The notes under the pieces are model-generated. The model searched no databases. It had not been told where the DNA came from and worked only from the letters and a program-made list of their open reading frames with translations. 64,000 nt of DNA from Ypsolopha sequella. Lineage: Eukaryota > Arthropoda > Insecta > Lepidoptera > Ypsolophidae. Shown one piece after another: positions 10,051-19,640 of the stretch. Within the stretch, counting starts at the first letter, position 1, and the number at the start of each line of letters is the position of its first letter. A program made the translations under genes and the position numbers. Location of the stretch: contig CAKOHE010000086.1 in NCBI GenBank assembly GCA_934047225.1, positions 248,001 to 312,000 on the forward strand. The letters are read 5' to 3'.

Positions 10051-12297
10051 ATGAATAATACAGTTTTACAGGGTATAGAAGTAATACAGAATGAAAAGGG
10101 GGAGAAATCATGTCTTTTCGGGTACATTGATGACGTTATTCTAGCATCAGAAACAGAAGAACAGCACACGCAGCATCTCAGAAAACTTTTTGAACGTTTT
10201 AACGAGATTGGAATCACAATAAATTTAAGTAAATGCGTATTTGGACAAGCTAAAGTAGATTTTCTGGGGTATGAAGTTTCCACAGAGGGAATACGTCCTT
10301 TGGAGGACAAAGTCAAGGCTATCACTGAATACCCAAAACCGGAAACAGTTGAGCAGTTGAGACGATTTTTAGGAATGTTAAATTTTTACAGAGCGCATCT
10401 ACCGAAGGCAGTCGTACAGCAAGCAGAGCTGAACCAGTTTTTGCACAATACAAAGAAAAAGGACAAAACAAAGATTCCATGGAATGAGAAGGCAACGCAG
10501 GCTTTCGAGCAGTGTAAGGTAAGTCTTAAAAACGCCGTTACTCTGTCTCATCCGTTGGCCAATGTGGAATTATCTCTGATGACAGATTGCAGTGCAAATT
10601 GTGCAGGCGCAGTTTTACAACAAAAGGTTGGTAATTACTGGAAACCATTGGGTTATTTTTCAAAGAAACTTTCAGCGGCACAGGAGAAATATAGTACATA
10701 TGATCGAGAATTATTGGCAATATACATGGCCGTAGTTTATTTCAGAAACATGCTAGAGGGTAGAGAGTTCACTATATTTACAGATCATAAACCCTTAACA
10801 TTTGCTTTTACAAAGATAGGTAGTAATAAAGAGAACCCAAGACGTACTAGGCAGTTATTGTTCATCAGCGAATTTACAACTTATATTAAACACGTGGAAG
10901 GTAATTTGAATCCCGTAGCGGATGCACTTTCTAGAATTGAAACCATAACATGCCCGTCAGCACTAGATTACAGCGAACTTGCGACAGCGCAGGAAACAGA
11001 CACACACTTGCACAATTTACTGACAAAGCAGGACAGCAATGTACAGTTAAAGCAACTCAGGTTACCAGGTAGCGACAAATTAATTTATTGCGAAATAAGT
11101 ACTAATAATGCCAGACCGTTTTTGACTGAAACTTTTAGGAAAACAGCTTTTGATTCTATACATAATTTTAGTCATCCAGGTAGCAAAACTACACGTAAGA
11201 TGGTAGCGCAAAGATTTTTTTGGCCTAGCATGAATAAAGACGTAAGCCAATGGGCAAAATCTTGTATACAATGTCAGCGGAGCAAGGTAAATAGACACAC
11301 AGTATCAGAAGTCGGAAGTTTTCCACCATGCAATAGATTCGAACATATCCATATGGACATCGTTGGGCCACTACCAACAACTGAAGAGGGATACAGGTAT
11401 TTAGTAACAATCATAGACAGATATACCAGATGGGCAGAGGCAATTCCAGTAAAAGAAATCACGGCTGAAAAAGTAGCCAGAGCCGTGTATGAAGGTTGGA
11501 TTTGTCGTTTCGGAAGTTTTAGTAGAATGACAACAGATCAAGGAAGGCAGATGGAGAGTGAGTTATTCGCAGAGTTAATGAAATTATTAGCTATCAAGAA
11601 ATTTAGAACCACTCCATATCATCCACAAAGCAACGGCAGCATAGAAAGGTGGCATCGTACGCTGAAAGCAGCGCTTACTGCTAGATTGAAGGCAAGTACA
11701 TCTTGGATACAAGAATTACCTACAGTTCTTCTAGGGTTAAGAGCTTCAGGCAGGAGCGACTCAGGAATAAGTTCGGCAGAGATGATTTACGGACACAATA
11801 TAAAGCTACCAGGTGAATTTTTTCAAGAAGTAGGTACGCAGAGCAATGATCCTTTTACATATGTTGAGCAGTTACGCAAAATTATTAGAGAATTAAAGCC
11901 GCAATCGCGAACGTCGAGCGATTCCAGAAAGATTTTCGTGCATAAGGACTTACAGTCATGTTCACACGTTTTCATAAGAAATGATGCAGTTAAGAAACCT
12001 CTAACACCTACTTATGATGGCCCATACCGCGTTTTAAGTAGAGAAAATAAGGTTTTTAAAGTACAGTTACCGAACAGACAGACGAACATTTCTATAGATA
12101 GATTGAAACCAGCGTATACTTTATTTGAAAATGAGGATGTTCAAAATGAAAGCGATTTAGCAAGTCAAAATATTGAGAATCAAAACGTTTCAGTTCAAAG
12201 TCCGTTAGTACCTTTTGAGACACGTGATCAGCCAGAAATTAGAACATCACGCAGCGGTCGTGTGATTAAGAAACCAGTTAGATTTGCAGATTCGTAA
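10051..12297 (+). CDS. pol: Truncated Gypsy pol: partial RT, RNase H, integrase
   Basis: The 748-codon frame opens with the RT active-site motif YIDDVILAS (about residues 25-33), so the upstream RT fingers and palm are gone. The connection region and an RNase H domain follow, with acidic residues near D179, E220 and D244 (LMTDCSANC, DRELLA, FTDHKP). Next come an HHCC zinc-binding motif near residues 372-413 and an integrase core with D436, D496 and E532, giving the D,D-35-E spacing of retroviral-type integrases. The C-terminus is basic (SGRVIKKPVRF). The ATG at 10051 lies just after the primer-binding region and is probably an accidental start made by the deletion. RNase H and integrase look intact, but RT activity is not expected. 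Confidence 0.85.
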   Translation: MNNTVLQGIEVIQNEKGEKSCLFGYIDDVILASETEEQHTQHLRKLFERFNEIGITINLSKCVFGQAKVDFLGYEVSTEGIRPLEDKVKAITEYPKPETVEQLRRFLGMLNFYRAHLPKAVVQQAELNQFLHNTKKKDKTKIPWNEKATQAFEQCKVSLKNAVTLSHPLANVELSLMTDCSANCAGAVLQQKVGNYWKPLGYFSKKLSAAQEKYSTYDRELLAIYMAVVYFRNMLEGREFTIFTDHKPLTFAFTKIGSNKENPRRTRQLLFISEFTTYIKHVEGNLNPVADALSRIETITCPSALDYSELATAQETDTHLHNLLTKQDSNVQLKQLRLPGSDKLIYCEISTNNARPFLTETFRKTAFDSIHNFSHPGSKTTRKMVAQRFFWPSMNKDVSQWAKSCIQCQRSKVNRHTVSEVGSFPPCNRFEHIHMDIVGPLPTTEEGYRYLVTIIDRYTRWAEAIPVKEITAEKVARAVYEGWICRFGSFSRMTTDQGRQMESELFAELMKLLAIKKFRTTPYHPQSNGSIERWHRTLKAALTARLKASTSWIQELPTVLLGLRASGRSDSGISSAEMIYGHNIKLPGEFFQEVGTQSNDPFTYVEQLRKIIRELKPQSRTSSDSRKIFVHKDLQSCSHVFIRNDAVKKPLTPTYDGPYRVLSRENKVFKVQLPNRQTNISIDRLKPAYTLFENEDVQNESDLASQNIENQNVSVQSPLVPFETRDQPEIRTSRSGRVIKKPVRFADS

Positions 12298-12448
12298 GCA
12301 AGTATGTAAATTATCTAGAGCAATGATTAAAGTACATAAAGAGTATTATTTTTAGTTTTGCATACAGTACACATTGTGAGATTCAGTGATAAAGATTCAG
12401 TTTTTTTGTAAAAGTCGTGTAAATATTTTGTGGTTAAAATTCCAAAAA

Positions 12449-12715
12449 ATGGGTAAACTGCAAAGTAAAAACGAACAAGTTGTCATAGCACAGAATGGTG
12501 CGAACGAGTCAAGTAATTCGAAATTAGAAGAAAAAATGGAGATTTATGGAATTGTGATAGTGATAACAGTTATCATATTGTGTTTTTTATCAGTGTACGT
12601 ATTATATACAAAGTGTAGTAATCATATGCGAAAGTGGTTAAGAAAAGAATTAAGAGCGTCAACTTTGGAGAGTGCTCCACAGGCATTCCAAAATACGGTG
12701 CAGCAACATGTATAG
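12449..12715 (+). CDS. Small accessory ORF with N-myristoylation-like start and one membrane segment
   Basis: This 88-residue frame lies 150 bp after pol inside the Gypsy element. It starts MGKLQSK, which fits the MGxxxS pattern for N-myristoylation. A hydrophobic segment follows (IYGIVIVITVIILCFLSVYV, about residues 33-52), then a basic stretch (HMRKWLRKELR). I prefer this internal ATG to the upstream one at 12386 because it gives the motif. It is not a recognisable envelope protein, and its function is unknown. Position and layout suggest a retrotransposon accessory membrane protein. Confidence 0.5.
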   Translation: MGKLQSKNEQVVIAQNGANESSNSKLEEKMEIYGIVIVITVIILCFLSVYVLYTKCSNHMRKWLRKELRASTLESAPQAFQNTVQQHV

Positions 12716-14221
12716 GACGAATGACGTCAGCAGGCAAATTGAAACATAAAATCGAAATTTTACGAAACGGTGACCATTGTGTTATTTTTGTTTAAAGTAC
12801 AAAGTAGTGATCATACTAGAAAGTAGTTTTAAAGAAGTGCTAAAGGTATTAGATTTGGGGAATGCGGATTAAGCAACTCAGATCTCAATGCAATAGCATG
12901 TGTAACGTAGAAATTATAAAATGAAATGTTAGGGTTCCGTGAGTTTATAACTCGAATATGAACCCGCGAGCTAAATGAAACTATAGCTACGGGCAAGCCA
13001 TATTTTAACCTGAACACTCTTCAAGTAGTTCCGAGCCCTCGGTGAATCGTAAAATGGCCTTACTAGAGAGTATTTTTGCAAACTATCAAGTTATATTTTT
13101 TCTTTCCGCATTAAAGGGATCCTAGAGAGATTTCCGAAACTTAGATATTGTTTTTTTTCTTTTCTTGTAGATTGTAATTTTTTAGTGTTTTGTTATTGTT
13201 TTCAAGTGATGTATAATGTCGATATACACTCAGGTTAAGCAGGAAACGCTATCTGAATGATATCGAATTAGAGCAAATAAGCAAAGACGAATAAACAGGG
13301 TTCCGTAATAGAATGCAAATGTAGACCCTTGATGCAATGCGAAATTTTTTTTTTATTTTTTTTGAATTTTATTGAATTTCTTGTGTATTGTGTATGAAAA
13401 TGTCATTTATGTTTGTAACTTGTATAACTATGAAGCATGTAAGTAAAAATTTCTAGAATTTTTTTCTTACATGATGTAAAGATATACTATTGGTATACTA
13501 GATATTTGTCTAGCTTTTGGATTAGCTACCCAAAAAAGTTAGGAAATGTGTAGGATTCGAATAGATGTCAGATAAAATGTATTTTATGTGTTATGTAACA
13601 GTTTTGTATTTGTATTTTTCCGCTAAAAAGTTTGTTTAAAGTTTTTTATAATAGCATTTTTTTTTCACATTATTATACTGTGTAAAGTCCAGTTATGAAT
13701 TGTGTAGTTGAACAAATTGAAAATTTTCCATTATAGCACTATTTTTGATATTATAACACCGTTATTATGTTATTTTACTGTTTCGATATTCAAGTGTTAT
13801 CTGTTAATTTGGTATTCAATTTCAGAGTAATTTCTACAGAAGTTAGTGTTAAAGAGTTTTTCAGTTTTATATTCATTTTTTTTTTGTATTGTTTTCTTAA
13901 AGAATCTTGTGTAATTTTACATTATAAAATAGTCTTTACACTATGGTACTGTACAATGTTGAAATTTTATTTCATTGAAATTTATTTTCATTACAGCAAG
14001 ATAAGAATTGCGTCAGCCAGTAGGCAGTTTCATGTTACGAGTTTGCTTTGTGTTTACAATTGTTTAAATGTCGAGTCAGATTATGTTATTATTGCAACAG
14101 TGTATCAGAGTACAATCAGTGTAGTATGTTTTGAAACATTTAGGTACAATCAATGAAAAATGTTTTTAGTTTGTTAAAAATTTTATTTTTGGAAAAAATT
14201 TTTTTGTAGAAAGGGATGTAC
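12716..14221 (+). other. Gypsy 3' non-coding region with polypurine tract
   Basis: AT-rich and T-run-rich, with no recognisable domain. A 129-codon open frame at 13767-14156 is dominated by F, I and Y from T-rich sequence and is not called. A short purine run (GAAAGGGA, near 14209-14216) just before the 3' LTR is the likely polypurine tract. Confidence 0.6.
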
Positions 14222-14417
14222 TGTGGAGTCATGAAATTGCTGATTATAGCAATAAGTAATTGCGCACGACTTGTGGCAAGGCACGTAGCCTCGTCAGTTC
14301 TCTTCCCGGCATTGTGTAGTAACGACGTGTTTTCTTACGTGGTTGTAGCCACTAGAATATATCGGACTATTAACTGCTAACCTGTGTTTCACTCAGTTAA
14401 CACCCCAACCTGCCAAA
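14222..14417 (+). repeat. Gypsy 3' LTR
   Basis: Matches the 5' LTR throughout except for one missing A. Followed directly by AACG and the interrupted LINE frame. Confidence 0.85.
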
Positions 14418-14421
14418 AACG

Positions 14422-15549
14422 TCTCTCTCTATCCAAATCAGCATCATCATGAAGATCACATGTAACCCAGTGTCCAAGGTATTTAAAACTTTTAACGAAC
14501 GAAATACTATCCCCGTTCAGGTAAACCGGAAAAGGACAAACAGCCTTACTGTTCTCGGAAAACACCATACCCACAGACTTAGCGGTATTGTAGACCAACT
14601 TGTGTTCAAACGCATACTTTTCGCAGATAACCAAGAGACGCCTCAGAGCTGCGGCTGATGGGCTCAGGAGGACCATGTCATCGGCGTAGCTAAGATTGTT
14701 CACACACTCACCGCCAATATGACATCCGACACGCATCTCCCTGAGCTCACCAATCAAAGCATCAACGTACAGGTTAAAGAGCAAGGGGGAGGTAAGTCCC
14801 CCCTGCCTCACCCCGCACGGCAACACAAATTGCTCTGACAGCGCCCCGCACCACCTAACCATGTTCCTCTGATCTGCGTACCAGCTGGCAAGGATGTTGA
14901 TCATGTCTGGAGGCACACCTCTTTCACGCAGTTTATTCCAAAGAATTCTGTAGTCCACTCTATCGAACGCGCGGCTCAAATCGAGAAAACATGCAAACAC
15001 CGGAGTTTTTCTCTCAATATAGTATTTGATGGTCTGTTTTAGAGAGAAAATTGCGAAATCAGTAGAACTATCTCTCTTAAATCCAAATTGAGCATCGTTA
15101 ATGCTAATAAATTTTGACAAAATATCTAAAATAATGGAATCAAATAATTTTGCACATGTTGTAGCTAGAGATATCGGGCGATAATTTTTACTATCAGATG
15201 CTAACACTGTCTTACTTTTAATAATAGGCGAGACTACGGTTTTAAGTAGATCCGATGGTAAGTGAGCGTGCCTCAGACACGCATTAAAGAACACAGAGAG
15301 GAACACCACCACCCACGGGCCCCCGAAACGCAGATGCTCAACGCCAATGCTGTCGTGACCAGCAGACTTACCTAGCTTCATTGCTCTCAGCGTATTAAAA
15401 ACCTTACTCTCTGAGATATGCGAATAAGCAGCTACATGGTCAGGACTAAATTTGGATTGGTCGTCGGAAATAGGTACATACTTTGGCGCTGTTTGTTTGA
15501 CATCATCTAAAGCTCTTGATGGTACAGGGGTGGGGTCCATTGCTACCAC
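14422..15549 (-). pseudogene. LINE reverse transcriptase core, fused in frame to an array exon
   Basis: The RT domain is clear: NYRPISLA, a motif A region with DLSRAFDRVDY, GVRQGGLTSPLLFN and the catalytic YADDMVLLS, followed by a thumb region. The frame does not stop at the LINE's 5' junction near 15469. It reads on into an array exon (DPTPVPSRALDD...TAPK, then YVPISDDQ) because a one-base loss at the exon's donor brings the two into register. Upstream the exon is frameshifted to a stop, so a full fusion protein is unlikely without an internal start. The last codons before the Gypsy LTR are LDRERR. Confidence 0.75.
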
Positions 15550-15572
15550 TGCACTGATCCACTTTGAAAGAC
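15481..15572 (-). pseudogene. Array exon copy 10 (damaged, joined to LINE)
   Basis: 92 bp, with the same two one-base deletions as copy 1. The GT donor is displaced by one base and the RT frame follows directly. Confidence 0.75.
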
Positions 15573-16435
15573 CTGAAAGGGGAGATATTTTCCTTTAAAA
15601 AATGTCCTATTACATAATATAATGTAAGCAGTGCCGGATTAAGCCAGCGCGGGGCCTGTAGCAAATTCTAAAAATATATACTGAATACTTAAAAAAATCG
15701 GTTGCACCGCTATATTATGTAAGAAAATAATACTCAACACAATTACGAAACCACTTTTCTCAAGAATGGTTCATATCGAAAGTACTATTATTATCATCCA
15801 AACGTAAATATCGATCATTCCTTATAGATTGGTAGTCAATATAACCCTTTTCAAATCGGTCGGGTTATTACGACTAGCACGGAGAAAATATAAGGGAATT
15901 CCCTGCTTTGTTTAGCAGTATTGCCAACTTGCGTGTAGTGCGGTGCGAAACATGATTTTTGGTATGACCAGCAGATAGAAAAATAAAATTATAGTTGATC
16001 ATTTTGATGCAAATATTTTCTTCTTAGTAATTTTGACATACAGGGTATAATGATGACCTGCTCAGAAAATGAAACCACATGTAGGGAATACCTCTACAAA
16101 GCCATAAAAAAACAATTTCGAGAAAATATTTCTGTTTACAGAAATTTGTTTTCTCGAACAAAATAAATCGTGTTCCAAGTGTGCACCTTCCCTTCCAGTA
16201 TTAATACATGTCAGTAACCTGCACGAAGCGGCAACATCGCATTTTTAAGCCTGTTAAAAAAACGTGGTTAGTACGTTACACTTGTGAGCGAAACTAAATT
16301 AATTATTAATTTGTAGATGTATTAATAGGAATGTCGAAATGAAATTTAGTACAAAGAACCCTCATATCATCCCCTATACGTGGTTTCATTTTCTGAGCAG
16401 GTCATCATTACATGGTGTATATAATAGGTACATAC

Positions 16436-16528
16436 CTTTGGCGCTGTTTGTTTGACATCATCCAAAGCTCTTGATGGTACAGGGGTGGGGTCCATTGTTA
16501 CCACTGCACTGATCTCACTTTGAAAGAC
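16436..16528 (-). CDS. Array exon copy 11
   Basis: Intact 31-codon VVTM-type exon with a normal acceptor and donor. It is the array copy nearest the upstream THAP exons. Confidence 0.6.
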
Positions 16529-17125
16529 CTGAAAGGGGAGATATTTTCCTTTAAAAAATGTCCTATTACATAATATAATGTAAGCAGTGCCGGATTAAGC
16601 CAGCGCGGGGCCTGTAGCAAATTCTAAAAACTTTTAACAAAAAAACTAGTAATCGACTTCAATAGTAACAACAGTCATTCACTAAAAAGTTAATAATAAT
16701 TCTATAAGGCATGTATTTAACGCGGCGACAAATTAATCTGAATTAGGGATTTAAAAAAAATTAAAGCCGGTAGCAAAAATAATAGATTGGCAGCTACATT
16801 GAAGGATAATTTTAAGTAGAAAGTAGCAGCTTTATAATCAGGTTATAGGCTTTGTTTTAACTTAAACTGGCATTGATTTTTTGTTTTGGTAACTGAATTT
16901 ATTATTAAGCGAACATTTGACGACGGATAAAAAGTAAAAAACAGGCTTTCTTAAATTATACAATGAGGTTGTATATAAAGTTAACTGAGATGTGAAGAAA
17001 ATATGACCATGGTCATGAAAAACATACTTTGTGCGACATTTTTAGAGCTCTGAATAAAACAAATAGTGACATGCCAAAAAAATAGTTTGTCTTTAGTTTT
17101 ATTTCTTGACTTTTCTTTTTCTTAC

Positions 17126-17685
17126 AATATCGGGAAGGACTCTTATATACGTATATGTACCTATGTATATGTTTAGGGGGCGGCGATGGGGGGAGGGGGG
17201 TATAAGCCCTAAGGGGGGGGGGGGGTACCGGAAATCAATAGTTTTTTTTTATAATTTTTTTTCAAAATTAAAAGGTTATTTTATGTTTTATGTAGGATAA
17301 AATAACTCGAATATTAAGTATACGTATAGTGGGAGGGGGATCACTGGGGAGAGGGTGTAATGAAACTAGTTTCTTGAAAAAAAAAAAAAAAACTGGACAT
17401 AACCTAACTTTAAAGACCCAATATGACTTCTGCAATTGCTTCGGCGTTGCGGAAAGTGCAGCTCCTTCGCCCTTGCGTAACAAAGCACAGTCACCCATGC
17501 TCACCTTCGCCGCTTCGGCTTGTTGGTCGCCGAAGGCTACGGCTACGGCTCGCACGGGTGCCTATGCTTTGTTACAGCAGGCGAGGGCTGCCCTTCCTCC
17601 ACCCCTACGGCTTTTTATATACACTCTAGGGGTAGTACCCACAAGACTGTTTAGAGTCGGGGTGCTCTGATTCGGTTTTGGAACT
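17126..17685 (+). repeat. GC-rich repeat, forward copy
   Basis: Contains the G-runs near 17180-17230, TACCGGAAATCAATAG, a 14-base A run, and the block GGCGTTGCGGAAAGTGCAGC to GGCTTTTTATATACACTC. The same blocks recur in inverted order at 22010-22840. Open frames here are shadows of the repeat. Confidence 0.75.
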
Positions 17686-18172
17686 TGCTTGCTTGCTATT
17701 GGCTAGTGATGCGCTCCACCCCCCGCGCCGCGGCCCACACTCTGCTTATATGCAACGAGCGCGCTTGTCGCCGTTTTCATTCAATTATGATTCTACAAAC
17801 AAAAATACTGAAATCCTAATACTTAATTATAGTACCCGTTTTAATTTTTACAGCTGCTTGCAAATCGCAGCCCGAATGTGTATTTTTATATGCAAGCCTA
17901 TAGTTGCCTATAATAGAATGTTTGCTATCCCACTGTTAAAATTAGTCGCCATGTCATTATTTATAGTACCTCGCCTATGATTTTATTGGCCCTGTTTAAT
18001 ATGTTTGCTACCTTTAAAGTAGCAGCCATTATTTAGTTTTTATAAATCCCCGCATTATAAAGCTCATCTAATATAATTATTGCTAAAATATTTAATTGCT
18101 GCCAAGTTATTTTTTAGAAACAAAATAGTTAGTCGCCCTTTAAGTTGTTAGTCGCTTCGAAAATAATTTGCC

Positions 18173-18375
18173 ATTCTATAAAGACCGATGGTACCGAAGC
18201 AACACTTTTATCGACTTCTTTGTTCCTGAAACGTTATGTTATCTAGTTCTTATATTGGTTTTTATGTTGCTATATCGTAGGAAATACGCCGACTTCTAGA
18301 TAACATAATATTAACATAAGGAAGAAAGAAGTCGGCAAAAGTGTTGCTTCGGTACCATTGGTCTTTATAGAATTA
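18173..18375. repeat. Long hairpin (fold-back) sequence
   Basis: Inverted arms of about 50 bp (AAAGACCGATGGTACCGAAG against CTTCGGTACCATTGGTCTTT) surround a short centre, adjoining the right terminal repeat of the surrounding element. Confidence 0.65.
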
Positions 18376-18574
18376 TTATTTACTTTTTAGTGAATGACTG
18401 CTGTTACTATTGAAGTCGGTTACTATTTTTTTGTTAAAAGTTCATTTTATTTCACATTTTTTAGTTTTGCTGGGTTAAATTGTGAGGTATTGGTAGTTCT
18501 TGCAAACGTGGTATTAATATGAAACGAAGTTCAAGTGAGTATAAGTAGCTATGTTTGAGTAGCTTCCTGCTATC

Positions 18575-19060
18575 AGCACCCAAACACAACATGATTACCG
18601 CAATCTCGAGTTATGTGCTGTCATCCGTTGAAGAGTTCTATGGTGATGAAGCCAAGATCGAAGGTCAGGTGGGTACACTGGCAATTTTCAAGCAATGCCC
18701 TGCAATGAGCACCCTAACACAAACTGGTTGCCGCAATCCAAAGTTATGTGCTGTCATCCGTTGAGGAGTTCTATGGTGATGAAGCCAGGATCGAAGGTCA
18801 GGTGGGTATTCTGATAATCTCCAAGTAATACCCTTAAATCAGTACCCTAACGCAGTGATTGCCGCAATCTCGAGTTATGTGCTCTGATCCGTTGAGGAGT
18901 TCTATGGTGAATATGGTGATGAAGCCAGGATCGACGTCAGGTGGAAAAATGACGATTTTCAAGTAATACCTTGTAATCAGCACCCATGTACAAAGCGATT
19001 ACCTCAATTTTGAGAGGTATGCTGTCATTTTCTGAAGAGTTCCACTGCCTATCTCTGAAG
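18575..19060. repeat. Tandem repeat, ~132-137 bp period, four diverged copies
   Basis: The block TTATGTGCTGTCATCCGTTG followed by AGTTCTATGGTGATGAAGCC recurs near 18610, 18742, 18874 and, degraded, 19018. It is probably internal sequence of a lepidopteran MITE or satellite. The 69-codon open frame through it is not supported as a gene. Confidence 0.7.
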
Positions 19061-19164
19061 ACCTTCATAAAAAAACAGTTGTATCGAGATCCTCCTCCTT
19101 TTTTTAAGTCGGTTAAAAAATGTCCTATAAAATAATATAATGTAAGTATTAAACTTATACATAC

Positions 19165-19267
19165 CTTTGGCGCTATTTGTTTCAAATCATCCAAAGCTCT
19201 TGATGGACCAGGAGTTGGGTCCACTACTGCCACTGCGGGGCACTGCGCTGTCCTCGCTTGAAAAGCC
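19165..19267 (-). pseudogene. Diverged relative of the array exon
   Basis: Encodes a 34-codon version (AFQARTAQC ... VDPTPGPSRALDDLKQIAPK) with an intact donor CAAAG|GTATGTA and an acceptor CTTACTTTCAG. Compared with the array exon it has one extra base after the acceptor, so it is out of phase unless another AG is used. It carries a DLKQIAPK ending close to the long exon at 20380 and may be an intermediate in the expansion. Confidence 0.6.
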
Positions 19268-19360
19268 CTGAAAGTAAGGGGAGTTATCAAAACATCTTGT
19301 CTTTATAATATTAGTTATAACATTAGTGACCTAGTAACTTTAGAGCTTTTAGTCTGAAAA

Positions 19361-19640
19361 CATCCAAAGCTCTTGATGGAACAGGGGTGGGGTCCACTGC
19401 TACCACTGCGCTGTTCTCACTTGGAAAGACCTGAAAGGGGAGATATTTTCTAACACTAATCAAAGTCTTCTTGTACGAGTTCCACTATTTTATTTACTTC
19501 ATTATTGCGACTAGTTTCGTCTATTTGATTAGTGTTAGAATGAAGTTCCATCAAGGAGTCACACCTTACAGTATAAATTTATAGGAGATATTTTCCTTTA
19601 AAAATGTCCTATAACATATATAATAATATAATGTAAGCAC
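19361..19640 (-). pseudogene. Partial array-exon copy with interrupted upstream intron
   Basis: An exon remnant (VFPSENSAVVAVDPTPVPSRALD, 19361-19430) has lost its 3' end and donor. The acceptor is intact, but the upstream intron is interrupted at about 19451-19582 by a short insert whose first part is bounded by CTAACACTAATCAAA and its complement. GAGATATTTTC is repeated on both sides of the insert. Confidence 0.55.

Larger units (their letters stand above)
9833..14417 (+). mobile_element. Ty3/Gypsy LTR retrotransposon, internally deleted
   Basis: Two LTRs of 197 and 196 bp bound a 4.2-kb internal region, with a 4-bp target duplication AACG (9829-9832 and 14418-14421). The LTRs differ by one A in the run at CTAGAAATAT, so insertion is recent relative to the host LINE. 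Gag, protease and the N-terminal half of RT are missing. The pol frame starts at the RT catalytic core only 21 bp after the 5' LTR. It could move only with help from another element. Confidence 0.9.
9318..15469 (-). mobile_element. 5'-truncated non-LTR retrotransposon (CR1/Jockey-like), split by a Gypsy element
   Basis: The minus-strand LINE runs from about 15469 down to an (AAT)n tail at 9318-9340, preceded by a minus-strand AATAAAG signal. It sits within one unit of the exon array: array sequence stops at ATATAAT on the left and resumes with the same unit at 15470. The endonuclease and N-terminal part are missing. A Gypsy element at 9833-14417 interrupts the RT frame. The clade is inferred from RT style and the microsatellite tail and is not certain. 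Confidence 0.8.
15470..16637 (-). repeat. Continuation of the exon-intron array (unit 10 and partial unit 11)
   Basis: Unit 10 spans 15470-16423 and shares with unit 1 both the donor and exon one-base deletions and the ATAAGGGAATTCCCTGCTTT variant. Unit 11 starts at 16424 and is cut off within its upstream intron at about 16630, where another repeat begins. Confidence 0.9.
16630..18441. mobile_element. TIR-bounded composite element
   Basis: The ends are inverted copies of about 75 bp beginning ACTTTTAACAAAAAAA and containing CGACTTCAATAGTAACA and AGTCATTCACTAAAAAGT. It interrupts array unit 11 on the left; the right flank does not return to array sequence. Inside are one arm of a GC-rich repeat (17126-17685) and a hairpin (18173-18375). 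I find no transposase. Confidence 0.65.

Noticed and set aside
13767..14156. 129-codon frame in the Gypsy 3' region
   Set aside because: T-rich composition gives a run of F, I and Y codons; no motif, and it lies in the place expected for non-coding sequence before the 3' LTR.
17329..17670. 113-codon frame in the GC-rich repeat
   Set aside because: Overlapping frames on both strands and in the inverted copy differ in length and content, as expected of repeat sequence.
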